Below, in pieces: positions 21,807 through 30,134 of a stretch of 36,109 nt of DNA. Origin of the DNA: Candidatus Poribacteria bacterium (GTDB lineage Bacteria; Poribacteria; WGA-4E; WGA-3G); contig JAJEDN010000066.1 of NCBI GenBank assembly GCA_022821495.1, positions 1 through 36,109 on the forward strand, written 5' to 3'. The notes beneath the pieces are model-generated. The model was not told where the DNA came from. It ran no database searches and worked only from the letters and a program-made list of their open reading frames with translations. Each line of letters begins with the position of its first letter. The first letter of the stretch is position 1. The position numbers and the translations under genes are program-made.

Positions 21807-23927
21807 ATGGCATCATGGGGAGAAGCGAGTGAATCTCGTCTTATCGGCAAACGGATCCCTCGTTTGTCAGGTAAAGATAAAGTCACTGGAAAAGCGAAGT
21901 ATACCTTTGATATTAATCGACCGGGACTGCTTTACGGACGCATCTTACGTTCTGAAATTGCGCACGCAGACGTTGTAGGGTTAGACCTCAGCGACGCAGA
22001 AGCACTGCCCGGTGTCAAAGCGGTTCTGCCGCTTATTGAAGTCGGAAAGAAAATTCGGTACCAAGGGCAAGAAATCGCTGCAGTCGCAGCCGAAACCGAC
22101 GATATCGCTAAAGACGCGATTCGATTGATTCGTGTTGATTTGGAAGAACTACCGTATGTCGTTACAGAAGCAGACGCGATGGCAGAAGGCGCGCCCCAAA
22201 TCCGAGACGATTGGGAAGCGAATCAGAGCAATCCTGACGTTAGAGAAGAAGGAGACATCGAGGCAGGATTTGCGCAAGCGGCTGTTGAGGTCGAGGTGAC
22301 CTACCACGCACCTGTCCAAACCCACGTCTGCTTGGAAACACACGGAAACGTTGCTGAATGGGAAGATGATCAGCATCTAACCGTTTGGGCATCTACACAA
22401 GCCGTTTTTGGGACTCGCAGAGATTTAGCGGGCACCTTTAATCTACCCGCGAACCAGGTTAGGGTTATTACTGAGCACATGGGTGGCGGTTTCGGTAGCA
22501 AATTCGGCCCGGGTGTCGAAGGACGTACCGCCGCTGAATTAGCACGTATGACCGGTAGAGCTGTCAAGTTGATGCTCACTCGCAAAGCGGAGCATCTCGT
22601 CGGTGGCAATCGTCCATCAATGACGCAGCACGTGCGCGCAGGCGCGACGAGCGACGGACGGCTCATCGCTTACGATATGAAAGGGCACGGTACAGGTGGT
22701 ATCTCCAGCGGTGCCGGTTTCCAAGCACCTTACGTCTATCACGTACCAAACCGACGCACTGAAAGAGTGAACATCGCCGTCAACGCCGGGAACCAGCGCG
22801 CAATGCGTGCACCGGGACACCCACAAGGCGCGTTTGCTATGGATTCACTGATGGATGAACTTGCCGAAAAACTCGGAATGAATCCATTGGAATTCCGCCG
22901 TATCAACGATCCAAACGAAACTCGCCAAGCACAATATACGCTTGGGGCGCAAGAGATCGGATGGCACCGTCGTAACAGCGTTCCAGGTGCTGGTAATGGC
23001 GTGAAGAAACGCGGCATGGGCGTTGGCAGCGGTTTATGGGGCGGCGGCGGTGGGAATAACACCCAAGCACGTGTCACCATTAATTCGGATGGCTCCGTTG
23101 AAGCTGTCACCGGTACACAGGACATCGGCACAGGTGTCCGAACTGCGATCGCCATTATTGTCGCCGAGGAATTGGGCTTGAACCCAACCGATATTGGCGT
23201 AAAAGTTGGCGATAGCGAACCAGGGCTGCCCTCCGGCGGCAGCGGTGGTAGTCAGACGACGGCATCTGTCGCACCTGTTATCAAAACAGCAGCAGCGGCA
23301 GCGAAACAAAAGTTGTTTGAGCGTATCGCACCTCAGCTTGAGGCACCTGTGGAAGATTTGCGTGTCGGTAACCATACCATCTACGTTGTCTCTGACAGGA
23401 CGAAGACAATTAAGTGGCAAGTCGCTACTGGACTGCTCGGCATGGAAAGTATCAGCGAAGGTGGACATTGGGATGAAGATCTCCGCCAGGGCGGGGTCGC
23501 AGGCACACAGTTCGCTGAAGTTGAAGTTGATACCGAAACCGGCGCAGTCAGAGTTATCAAGATTGTCGCTGTTCAAGATTGTGGATTGGCAATCAACCGC
23601 TTGACGACTGAGAGCCAGATTAATGGTGGAGTTATCATGGGGTTAGGGCAAGCACTCCTTGAAGAACGTTTCATGGACCCGCTAACCGGACGTATGCTCA
23701 ACGCGAACCTTGAGGATTACAAAGTTCCCGGCACTTTCGAGATCCCTGAGATTAAATCCGTCGTTTTCGATACACATCGGAAGGTGACAGGGGTCGGTGA
23801 ACCGCCGTGTATTCCGACACCAGGGGCTATCGCAAATGCTGTTTATAATGCAATCGGCGTTCGGGTTCGGGAGTTGCCTATCACGCCCGATAAGGTTCTC
23901 AATGCACTTGCCGAGCAAAAGGCATAA
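21807..23927 (+). CDS. Molybdopterin-binding large subunit, xanthine/aldehyde oxidase family
   Basis: 706 residues holding the Mo-cofactor active site. Visible are the small N-terminal domain (RLIGKRIPRLSGKDKVTGKA), HMGGGFGSKFG, NAGNQRAMRAPGHPQGAFAMD, EAVTGTQDIGTGVRTA, GGSGGSQTT and the catalytic Glu665 in GVGEPPCIPTPGAIANA. The protein has no signal of its own and would be carried out by the Tat signal of the small subunit, as in PaoABC. The substrate is unknown: aldehyde, N-heterocycle or purine cannot be told apart from motifs alone. AGGAGG precedes the ATG at 6 bases. Maturation needs Moco, hence moaD/moaE (12103-12110), and usually a XdhC/PaoD chaperone that is not seen here. Confidence 0.93.
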   Translation: MASWGEASESRLIGKRIPRLSGKDKVTGKAKYTFDINRPGLLYGRILRSEIAHADVVGLDLSDAEALPGVKAVLPLIEVGKKIRYQGQEIAAVAAETDDIAKDAIRLIRVDLEELPYVVTEADAMAEGAPQIRDDWEANQSNPDVREEGDIEAGFAQAAVEVEVTYHAPVQTHVCLETHGNVAEWEDDQHLTVWASTQAVFGTRRDLAGTFNLPANQVRVITEHMGGGFGSKFGPGVEGRTAAELARMTGRAVKLMLTRKAEHLVGGNRPSMTQHVRAGATSDGRLIAYDMKGHGTGGISSGAGFQAPYVYHVPNRRTERVNIAVNAGNQRAMRAPGHPQGAFAMDSLMDELAEKLGMNPLEFRRINDPNETRQAQYTLGAQEIGWHRRNSVPGAGNGVKKRGMGVGSGLWGGGGGNNTQARVTINSDGSVEAVTGTQDIGTGVRTAIAIIVAEELGLNPTDIGVKVGDSEPGLPSGGSGGSQTTASVAPVIKTAAAAAKQKLFERIAPQLEAPVEDLRVGNHTIYVVSDRTKTIKWQVATGLLGMESISEGGHWDEDLRQGGVAGTQFAEVEVDTETGAVRVIKIVAVQDCGLAINRLTTESQINGGVIMGLGQALLEERFMDPLTGRMLNANLEDYKVPGTFEIPEIKSVVFDTHRKVTGVGEPPCIPTPGAIANAVYNAIGVRVRELPITPDKVLNALAEQKA

Positions 23928-24218
23928 GGAAGAAAGACGTTTTCGCAACATCAAAAACCTAAGCCTGTAATGAAGCAGATCGCTTATGGGGTTTTTGCAA
24001 ACGCTAAAATCCGTCCAGCAGGACAAAAAATGAAAATGCAAGCATTTTCATACTTTTTGCTTCCGCAGCGAAGAAAGTGTTTCTTCAAGTACGCCGCAAA
24101 ATGGAGGGGTGTTTTTGCTTGGGTATTTCTGCGTATTGCTTGGGGATTCCTCTATAACTACGGAAAGGTCCATCATTCATTCAACGCACCTAACCGAACC
24201 GCAAGGAAAATTAGAAAA
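23928..24218 (+). other. 291-base spacer within the operon, with a 22-bp hairpin
   Basis: The frame of the FAD subunit stays open back to an ATG at 23970, but that 83-residue extension resembles no family member and the good start is at 24219. The spacer contains ATGAAAATGC-AA-GCATTTTCAT (24030-24051), a perfect hairpin, and ends in a 21-base segment (24188-24208) shared, with one mismatch, with the start of proC at 1944-1964. I see no gene in it. Confidence 0.5.
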
Positions 24219-25199
24219 ATGGAAAAATTTAGTTATGTCAACGCCACCAGTCTCGAACAGGTCACCGAACTGCTAAGTGACAGTGGATGGGGCGAAGTGA
24301 TGCTTATCGCAGGCGGCACGGATCTGCTCGCTGAACTCAAGGAGTACGTTGCGGCTCCGAAAACGCTCGTTAATCTCAAGACATTGCCCGGAATGGAAGG
24401 CATTGAAGCCGATGCATCGGGCTTAAAAATCGGTGCCTTAACCACCGTCGCTGATATCGCTAAACATCCAACGATTCAGCATCACTATACCGTCTTGGCA
24501 CAGGCGGCGGTTTCAGTCGCAACACCGCAGATCCGGAACGTCGGCACACTCGGTGGCAATCTCTGCCAACGGCCTCGATGCTGGTATTATCGCGATGAGA
24601 GCACCAACTGCCTGAAAAAAGGTGGCGACATCTGTTATGCAGTTGATGGCTTGAGCAAGTACCATGCAATCCTCGGTGGTGATCCTGTTTACATTGTGCA
24701 TCCTTCAGATCTCGCCCCGGCACTTATCGCCCTTGGCGCATCGGTAACGATTGTTGGCCCCGAAGGTGAAAAAACGATGTCGCTTGAGGAATTCTTTACC
24801 TTACCGGCAGCGAACCCGTACCGTGAAAATGTGCTGCAACCGAATGAAATCGTTGTTGGTGTTCAGGTACCACCTGCTAAACCTAATACGAAGAGCCTCT
24901 ATCTGAAAGCACGCGAGAAAGGCGCGCCGGACTTCGCATTGGCGAGTGTGGCAGGCGTTTTTGAAATGGATGGGAAAACCTGTAAATCTGCCAACATCGT
25001 TCTCGGTGGGGTCGCACCGGCACCGTGGCGTTCCAAAGAAGCGGAAACCGCCCTTACTGGCAAGATGATCAATGAAATGGTCAGTAAACAGGCGGGCGCG
25101 GATGCCGTCAAGGACGCGCAACCGTTGAACGATAACGCCTATAAGGTGACCTTAACGCAGAATCTCGTCAGCCGCGCCGCTATGATGGCCGCAAGTTAA
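24219..25199 (+). CDS. FAD (and probable 4Fe-4S) subunit of the molybdenum hydroxylase
   Basis: 326 residues from ATG 24219, chosen because MEKFSYVNATSLEQ is the normal start of the family and AAGGAA lies 11 bases upstream. The FAD-binding PCMH/CO-dehydrogenase-type motifs are AGGTDLL (31-37) and the TLGGNL block (110-115). After it comes the Cys insertion of PaoB-like subunits, which holds a 4Fe-4S cluster: Cys116, Cys121, Cys131 and Cys139 are present, then HAILGGDPVYIVHPSD. In PaoB the last ligand is a Cys at the position of Val157, so the cluster would need Cys116 instead. Third subunit, moving electrons to a periplasmic acceptor. Confidence 0.92.
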   Translation: MEKFSYVNATSLEQVTELLSDSGWGEVMLIAGGTDLLAELKEYVAAPKTLVNLKTLPGMEGIEADASGLKIGALTTVADIAKHPTIQHHYTVLAQAAVSVATPQIRNVGTLGGNLCQRPRCWYYRDESTNCLKKGGDICYAVDGLSKYHAILGGDPVYIVHPSDLAPALIALGASVTIVGPEGEKTMSLEEFFTLPAANPYRENVLQPNEIVVGVQVPPAKPNTKSLYLKAREKGAPDFALASVAGVFEMDGKTCKSANIVLGGVAPAPWRSKEAETALTGKMINEMVSKQAGADAVKDAQPLNDNAYKVTLTQNLVSRAAMMAAS

Positions 25200-25211
25200 A
25201 GGAGTATTAAT

Positions 25212-25451
25212 ATGTTAGAAGGAAAAACACTTCCAATCCTTAATCGTCCGATATGCCAGAACCTCCGGACGAAGGCGATTTACATTCCGGGCGGCAATCT
25301 GCAGAACCTGGTTGAAAACAATCCGGGTTCGCACTATTGGTGCAACTGCACGATGCAAGTCGTAGGCCCCGACGATCAGTTTGTATCGCCAGATGCTTGC
25401 AAACAATCGCGCGCCTGTTTTGATCCCATTGGCGGAAAGCCGGTGGTGTAA
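25212..25451 (+). CDS. 79-residue Cys-rich protein at the end of the hydroxylase operon
   Basis: It starts 12 bases after the FAD subunit with AAAGGAG before the ATG, so it is surely co-translated with it. Five Cys are present: C15 (NRPICQN), C44 and C46 (HYWCNCTMQ), C63 (SPDACKQ) and C69 (SRACF), together with His41. No signal peptide or membrane segment. I recognise no family. The CxC...C(x5)C arrangement suggests a metal site or cluster. Its place suggests a fourth subunit, maturation factor or electron-transfer partner (inference). Confidence 0.72.
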   Translation: MLEGKTLPILNRPICQNLRTKAIYIPGGNLQNLVENNPGSHYWCNCTMQVVGPDDQFVSPDACKQSRACFDPIGGKPVV

Positions 25452-25467
25452 TCACGAAACCAATGGT

Positions 25468-25500
25468 GAAGGGCAGTTGGTGGCAAATCAGTTGCCCTTC
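25468..25500 (+). terminator. Hairpin after the hydroxylase operon
   Basis: GAAGGGCA (25468-25475) pairs with TGCCCTTC (25493-25500) across a 17-base loop, followed by CGCTAAATTTT. The U-run is displaced, so it may be a weak terminator. Confidence 0.5.
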
Positions 25501-25603
25501 CGCTAAATTTTGTGCAGCGTATGACCTCCGGTGTTGTTGAAATGCATCAAAAACCCGATTTTGACAACGGAAAAATCGGAGCGGAAACCCAATATTTAAA
25601 AAT

Positions 25604-26062
25604 ATGTTTCTGAAATCTTTGATGCAATGGATACACGTTGGATCCGTCGTCCTGATGATAGGAGGTTTCTTTTTTTTTCGGGTTGTTCTGCTCCCTATTG
25701 CTAACCGTTCCGCTGATCCCGCAGCGTTGATTACATCGGCACTGCGACGTTTCAGTGGTGTCGTCTGGACGGCGTTGTTAACCATCCTTATATCCGGGTT
25801 GTATAACTTTATAACTTTTTTTCGTGCCGCGCGCGCCGATACCGCTGTTGACCTTGTCGCTTCAGATTACTCGCTCTATATCTTCGTCTTAGGTATCAAA
25901 CTCTTCATTGTCTTTTTAATATTTACATTGGCAATTGCCCTAACGTTCCCATATCCGGTGTTTGGCGTGTATCAAAAGAAACCCGCACCGTGGCTCAATC
26001 TCACAGTAATTTTAGGATTGATAGTTATCTTCTTATCTGCGTATTTGCGTCGATTGGGTTGA
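25604..26062 (+). CDS. Four-helix membrane protein, CopD-like
   Basis: 152 residues with four hydrophobic helices (about 7-27, 52-71, 90-114, 129-147). The N-terminal LMQWIHVGSVVLMIGGFFFF, with a His in the first helix, resembles the CopD / DUF2269-type family of small membrane proteins, some linked to copper. No other metal ligands stand out. The ribosome-binding site is weak (GGAG lies far upstream). It ends 44 bases before the phytanoyl-CoA dioxygenase gene. Assignment to the broad family is tentative. Confidence 0.65.
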   Translation: MFLKSLMQWIHVGSVVLMIGGFFFFRVVLLPIANRSADPAALITSALRRFSGVVWTALLTILISGLYNFITFFRAARADTAVDLVASDYSLYIFVLGIKLFIVFLIFTLAIALTFPYPVFGVYQKKPAPWLNLTVILGLIVIFLSAYLRRLG

Positions 26063-26106
26063 ACAGCAACCTGTGAAAATCCATAGATATAAGATTGGAG
26101 GAAAAG

Positions 26107-26925
26107 ATGGCAGTTTTGAGTTCCGAAGACCACGCTTTTTGGGAAGAACACGGCTATGTCGTTATCCATGACGCAGCACCACCTGAGTTAATACAGACTG
26201 CCGCACAAGCAGTCTGGGACTTCCTCGAAATGGATGCCGACGATCCTGACAGTTGGTACCCTGACCCACCGCGGAAGGGGATCATGGTAGAAATCTACCA
26301 GCATCCCGCCTTGTGGGCAACGCGTCAATACCCACGTATCCACCAGGCTTTCTCGGAAATTTGGGAGAATGAAAAACTATGGGTAAGTTTTGATCGCGCC
26401 AGCATGAGTCCGCCCAATATCCCCGATAAATTTGAACGTACAAACTTAGGACTCCACTGGGATATGTCCGTGGAAGCACCTGTCCGATTCCATGTGCAAG
26501 GCGTTCTTTATCTCACCGATACCGCCGCTAACCAAGGCGCGTTCACTTGTGTCCCAGGGTTCCATAATAAGATTGATGAATGGCTAAATAGCCTTCCCGC
26601 TGATGCCGATCCGAGGCAGCAGAATTTGGAGGCACTCGGCGCAATCCCAGTCCCGGGTAAAGCGGGTGATCTCGTCATTTGGCACAGCGCATTGCCACAC
26701 AGTGCTGGCATTAATACCGCAGATAAACCACGGGTCGTCCAATATATCACTATGACACCGACGGGCGAGGCGAATCCTGAAGCACGCGAGCGACGCATCA
26801 ACGCTTGGAAAGAACGGATGGCAGGCTTTGGTGGTGAACGTCCCGAAAAAGAACACGAATCAGGCGAGACCGCATACCTCACCGAGCTTGGCAAAAGGCT
26901 ACTGGGGCTTGAAACGTGGGGATGA
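26107..26925 (+). CDS. Phytanoyl-CoA dioxygenase (PhyH) family protein
   Basis: 272 residues from ATG 26107, with GGAGG at 26097-26101; an in-frame TTG at 26095 lacks such a site. A Fe(II)/2-oxoglutarate-dependent hydroxylase fold. The metal triad is His117-x-Asp119 (LGLHWDMSVE) and the distal His198 in HSALPHSAGIN, with Arg209 for the 2-oxoglutarate carboxylate. VLYLTDTAANQGAFTCVPG is the usual core strand. The family is greatly expanded in Poribacteria; substrates are unknown. The stop overlaps the next start (ATGA), so it is translationally coupled to the methyltransferase. Confidence 0.92.
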   Translation: MAVLSSEDHAFWEEHGYVVIHDAAPPELIQTAAQAVWDFLEMDADDPDSWYPDPPRKGIMVEIYQHPALWATRQYPRIHQAFSEIWENEKLWVSFDRASMSPPNIPDKFERTNLGLHWDMSVEAPVRFHVQGVLYLTDTAANQGAFTCVPGFHNKIDEWLNSLPADADPRQQNLEALGAIPVPGKAGDLVIWHSALPHSAGINTADKPRVVQYITMTPTGEANPEARERRINAWKERMAGFGGERPEKEHESGETAYLTELGKRLLGLETWG

Positions 26926-27797
26926 ATCCGCAACTTAACCGACTGGTCCGCGGTTATCTCTGGTGGTGCCCGGTCACTGACGGGAAACGGCTACTTCTGA
27001 ACCTGACCAGAGATTGGATTACACCGGAAGACCGAATTGTTACTTTTGAAACCAAGTACCCGTTCCGCTTAAAAGCCAATTTAGCGAACCCAGAGCACCA
27101 GTATCTCTATTTTTATGGCACGCATGACGAGAGATATATCGTCACTAAACTCCGAAAATTAATCAAACCGGGGGACATCTGCTGGGACATCGGGGCTAAC
27201 ATCGGGTTCTATACATGCCTTCTCGCTTCGCGGGTTGGAGACAACGGGGCGGTCATAGCATTTGAACCCGCATCGCGCACCTATGGTTACCTTAGGGAAA
27301 ATGTCTCTCTAAACCAGTTTGCGAACGTCACTGTCGTCAATAAAGGGTTGGGTGACAAACAAGAACAGCGAACTCTCTACTATTCCGAAGCGGGACTTGC
27401 CGAAGGCACTGCTTCGTTAAAATATGCTGACGGGCGCGCAGCATCAGAACGCGTAACGCTGGACACGATTGACAACCTTATTCGCGAACTTCCTGCCCCT
27501 GAATTTGTCAAAATTGATGTAGAAGGGTATCAGTTGGAAGTGTTGCGTGGTGGAGAACGCTTCTTAAAAACACACGCACCTCTCTTAATAGCAGAACTTA
27601 AAGATGTTGGCGAAACAAATCGTGACATTTTTGAGGAGATTGAAAATTACGTTACAGATTTAGGGTATCAGTTATATAAAATCAGGAAACATTCTATTCA
27701 ACGATGTAAAAAGCTTTCTGACATAACTGAAAGGAATTTCCTTCTTGTCAAAGCGCATTCTCGGGCTTTTTCCAGAATTTTACCGTGGTTGAAGTAA
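26922..27797 (+). CDS. FkbM family methyltransferase
   Basis: 291 residues, ATG overlapping the stop of phyH. The S-adenosylmethionine site is motif I CWDIGANIGFYTCLLASRVG, then IAFEPASRTYGYLRENV, and the FkbM signature FVKIDVEGYQLEVLRGGERF. Family members O-methylate hydroxyl groups on sugars, polyketides or peptides. Coupling to a dioxygenase suggests that one substrate is hydroxylated and then O-methylated (inference). No carrier or sugar-transferase gene is adjacent. Confidence 0.92.
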   Translation: MNPQLNRLVRGYLWWCPVTDGKRLLLNLTRDWITPEDRIVTFETKYPFRLKANLANPEHQYLYFYGTHDERYIVTKLRKLIKPGDICWDIGANIGFYTCLLASRVGDNGAVIAFEPASRTYGYLRENVSLNQFANVTVVNKGLGDKQEQRTLYYSEAGLAEGTASLKYADGRAASERVTLDTIDNLIRELPAPEFVKIDVEGYQLEVLRGGERFLKTHAPLLIAELKDVGETNRDIFEEIENYVTDLGYQLYKIRKHSIQRCKKLSDITERNFLLVKAHSRAFSRILPWLK

Positions 27798-27842
27798 GCG
27801 AAAGCCTATTCTATAAACTGTGGTAAGGTTTTGCCGATGGCA

Positions 27843-27860
27843 CTCTCGAAATTTCGAGAG
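27843..27860. promoter_or_regulatory. 18-bp perfect palindrome
   Basis: CTCTCGAAATTTCGAGAG has no loop and stands 53 bases upstream of the secreted-protein start and 45 after fkbM. It could be an operator. As a hairpin without a U-run it is a poor terminator. Confidence 0.5.
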
Positions 27861-27912
27861 ACGTTTCTCAGGCATTGGACAAAATAAGACAAAAGCAAAG
27901 GAGATTTTTGTC

Positions 27913-28779
27913 ATGTTGTATAGTATCTGTGGTATAACCTGTAAGTTACGATCGCAATTCAAGATTTTCCTGTTAATTGGAATCCTTCTCGGATGTGCTG
28001 TGGTAACGTGGGCAGAAGCACCTGAAGTATTCCTCTATTATGATGAAAACTACGGTTTTAACCCTGACGGTTGGGGCGATTGGAAATCGACGAAGAAGAT
28101 TGAAGATGCCGTTGTCGCGGAATTGGATGCCGCAAAAATTGCCTCTGTTGTGGGGGACGCTGATGCGTTCCTCGCCTATATGGAGGAAAATCCTGAGGGG
28201 GTTATTGTCTCTCCAATCGTGGTTCCCGAAATTGTTTACACAATCGGCATGAAAGATGACAGTCCGATGGAGAATTTCCTATACGGCGGTGGGGTACTCA
28301 TCTATTCTGGTGATACGCCGTTCTATGCCGTTGGAAAGAAAGGCGCGCCGGGTCAGAAAATTGTCCCCGGCAACCAAGGCGTGATGGATGTTCTCAACTT
28401 TTCAGCACAGTACATCACAACCACCGCTGCCGCTGTTGAACCGACACCGGAAGGCAAAGAACTGATTCCGAGCCTTGAACCCTTTAATCCGAATCGCCCG
28501 GGACTAATCAACGTATTGGAGGATGAAAAGTGCGACCCCATTGAAGTCTATGCTGCAGCCGGTAACTCAGCGGATCCGATCCTCTTTGCCGCACCCGACA
28601 TGAAAGGCTATTTCGTCCACTTCCACATGGAAACACTCGGCAATAAGCCTGACGATTATCTCGCACAGGTCGGACTGGAAATCGGCGAACTCATCACCAA
28701 TCGATTCGGTGAATTGTTGGATGTTGAACCCCAAGGAAAACTAACGACGACGTGGGGTAGCCTCAAGTCTTTGAAGTAA
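27913..28779 (+). CDS. Secreted protein of unknown function
   Basis: 288 residues from ATG 27913, with AAAGGAGA 8 bases upstream; an earlier in-frame ATG at 27820 would add residues that bury the signal peptide. The hydrophobic FKIFLLIGILLGCAVVTWA is followed by AEAPEVFLYYDENY (cleavage near WA-EA). The sequence alternates strands and helices: GVIVSPIVVPEIVYTIG, GGGVLIYSGDTPFYAVG, YFVHFHMETLG, QVGLEIGELITNRFG. It resembles gatekeeper or ThuA/GATase-like secreted folds only loosely, so I make no assignment. It is followed by a terminator. Confidence 0.68.
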   Translation: MLYSICGITCKLRSQFKIFLLIGILLGCAVVTWAEAPEVFLYYDENYGFNPDGWGDWKSTKKIEDAVVAELDAAKIASVVGDADAFLAYMEENPEGVIVSPIVVPEIVYTIGMKDDSPMENFLYGGGVLIYSGDTPFYAVGKKGAPGQKIVPGNQGVMDVLNFSAQYITTTAAAVEPTPEGKELIPSLEPFNPNRPGLINVLEDEKCDPIEVYAAAGNSADPILFAAPDMKGYFVHFHMETLGNKPDDYLAQVGLEIGELITNRFGELLDVEPQGKLTTTWGSLKSLK

Positions 28780-28811
28780 ATTCACCTTGACCTGTTTTAT
28801 GCTATTTTAAC

Positions 28812-28851
28812 CACGGATCCGCTTACCCATGCGAAGGGTTGCGGGTCCGTG
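28812..28851 (+). terminator. Hairpin terminator after the secreted-protein gene
   Basis: CACGGATCCGC (28812-28822) pairs with GCGGGTCCGTG (28841-28851) with one wobble and an inner ACCC/GGGT stem, followed by TATCAATTTT. Confidence 0.65.
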
Positions 28852-28883
28852 TATCAATTTTAGGGGTTAAGCGTCCCTGTTAA

Positions 28884-29001
28884 AGTCCCCCTGATAAGGG
28901 GGATTTAGGGGGTTAATTGAGTTAGAGTCTCCCTGATAAGGGGGATTTAGGGGGTTAATTGAGTTAGAGTCTCCCTGATAAGGGGGATTTAGGGGGTTAA
29001 T
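28884..29001. repeat. Tandem REP-like array, 42-bp period
   Basis: Three copies of CTGATAAGGGGGATTTAGGG begin at 28891, 28933 and 28975. This is the reverse complement of the core in the array at 189-364. The last copy abuts the stop codon of the aldo/keto reductase (29002-29004), so the array lies in the 3' region of that minus-strand gene and may act as a transcription or decay barrier. Confidence 0.85.
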
Positions 29002-30003
29002 TCAGACTGATCGTCCCAACACTGGATACGCTGGGTCATTATATCCTTTCCCAGTGTGTTCCCCAGGTGGCACGAGTTGGTTAATAGCAGTTTCATCGGC
29101 TTCCGTTAACGTGCAATCTAAGCACCCCAAGTTATCCTCAAGTTGTTCCATCGTGCGCGGTCCAATAATAAGGGAAGTAATCGTTGGATTCGCTAACACC
29201 CACGCCAACGAAAATTGGGTCAACGTTTTGCCGTGCGCGTCTGCCAGCGGTTTGAGTTGTTGTGCGACTTCGTAACTCTCTTCGCGGAGTTCAGTCTGTA
29301 ATATCCGTCTATCTTTTCGTGCGGCTCTCGAACCTTTCGGCGGCTTTTCACCGGACAGATACTTGCCTGACAGTACGCCGCGTGCCAAGGGACTGTACGA
29401 CACAACACCGACACCATATTTCTCACAAAACGGCAGCAACTCCACCTCGGGGTCCCGATTGACGATATTATAGAGCGGTTGAACGCACACAAATTCTTCC
29501 AGTCTCTGTTCTCTGCTTGTCCAGAGTGCCTCACAGACGCGCCACGCCTCAAAATTGGAACACGCTATGTAGCGCACCTTCCCCTGTCTCACGCAATCGT
29601 CCAAAGCCCGTAGCGATTCCGCAATTCGCGTAGAGGCATCCCAACGATGCAAATAATACACATCAATATGATCCGTGTTGAGACGTTTAAGACTCGCTTC
29701 GACTGCCGACATGATATGAAATCGGTGTGAACCTGCGTCATTCACATCCTCTCCCATAGACCCGTGTACTTTCGTAGCGATAACCCATTTCTCTCGGTTT
29801 TCGCGAACCGCTTTCGCAATAACGCGTTCGGATTCACCATCGTTATAGACATTCGCGGTGTCCATAAAGTTGATGCCCGCATCCAACGCCTTGTGGATAA
29901 TCCGAATCGAATCCCGTTCGTTTGTCGGTCCGCCGAACATCATCGTACCGAGGCAGAGCGGTGAGACTTTTACGCCCGCGCGTCCAAGTGTTCTGTATTC
30001 CAT
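29002..30003 (-). CDS. Aldo/keto reductase
   Basis: 333 residues forming an NADPH-dependent TIM-barrel oxidoreductase. The catalytic tetrad is complete: Asp48 and Tyr53 (FMDTANVYNDGESE), Lys78 (IATKV) and His119 (DVYYLHRWD). SNFEAWRV, YSPLARGVLSGKY and the cofactor-binding SLIIGPRTMEQLEDNL follow. It belongs to the YajO/Tas-like bacterial group. The substrate is unknown. It is followed, on the minus strand, by the tandem repeat array and preceded by a 131-base gap with heptamer repeats. Confidence 0.94.
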   Translation of the reverse strand: MEYRTLGRAGVKVSPLCLGTMMFGGPTNERDSIRIIHKALDAGINFMDTANVYNDGESERVIAKAVRENREKWVIATKVHGSMGEDVNDAGSHRFHIMSAVEASLKRLNTDHIDVYYLHRWDASTRIAESLRALDDCVRQGKVRYIACSNFEAWRVCEALWTSREQRLEEFVCVQPLYNIVNRDPEVELLPFCEKYGVGVVSYSPLARGVLSGKYLSGEKPPKGSRAARKDRRILQTELREESYEVAQQLKPLADAHGKTLTQFSLAWVLANPTITSLIIGPRTMEQLEDNLGCLDCTLTEADETAINQLVPPGEHTGKGYNDPAYPVLGRSV

Positions 30004-30049
30004 ATCATTTCTCCTTTTTATTTCTAACGGCTACCAGAAGAATAATTTT

Positions 30050-30133
30050 CAGTTATCAGTTACAAGAGTCTTCTTAACTGACAACTGAAAGATTTTTTTC
30101 GGAGAAAAAAATCGTACTGACAACTGACAACTA
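30050..30133. repeat. Heptamer repeats arranged as hairpins between two minus-strand genes
   Basis: CAGTTATCAGTTA (30050-30062) is the inverse, with one mismatch, of TAACTGACAACTG (30075-30087). Then GATTTTTTT-CGGAG-AAAAAAATC (30091-30113) is a perfect hairpin, and ACTGACAACTGACAACTA (30116-30133) is a direct array. The poly-T/poly-A stem could terminate transcription from the SDR gene. Confidence 0.65.
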
Positions 30134-30134
30134 C

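Noticed and set aside
23034..23576. Long antisense reading frames (180 codons, minus strand) inside the Mo hydroxylase large subunit
   Set aside because: They mirror codon bias of a well-supported gene on the plus strand and resemble no protein family.
23970..24218. 83-residue N-terminal extension of the FAD subunit
   Set aside because: The family starts at the MEKFSYVNATS position, a Shine-Dalgarno lies just before it, and the extension contains a palindromic DNA hairpin.
27820..27912. Extended start of the secreted protein at 27820
   Set aside because: It would read through the 18-bp palindrome and place about 31 residues ahead of a clear signal peptide; the ATG at 27913 has a strong Shine-Dalgarno.
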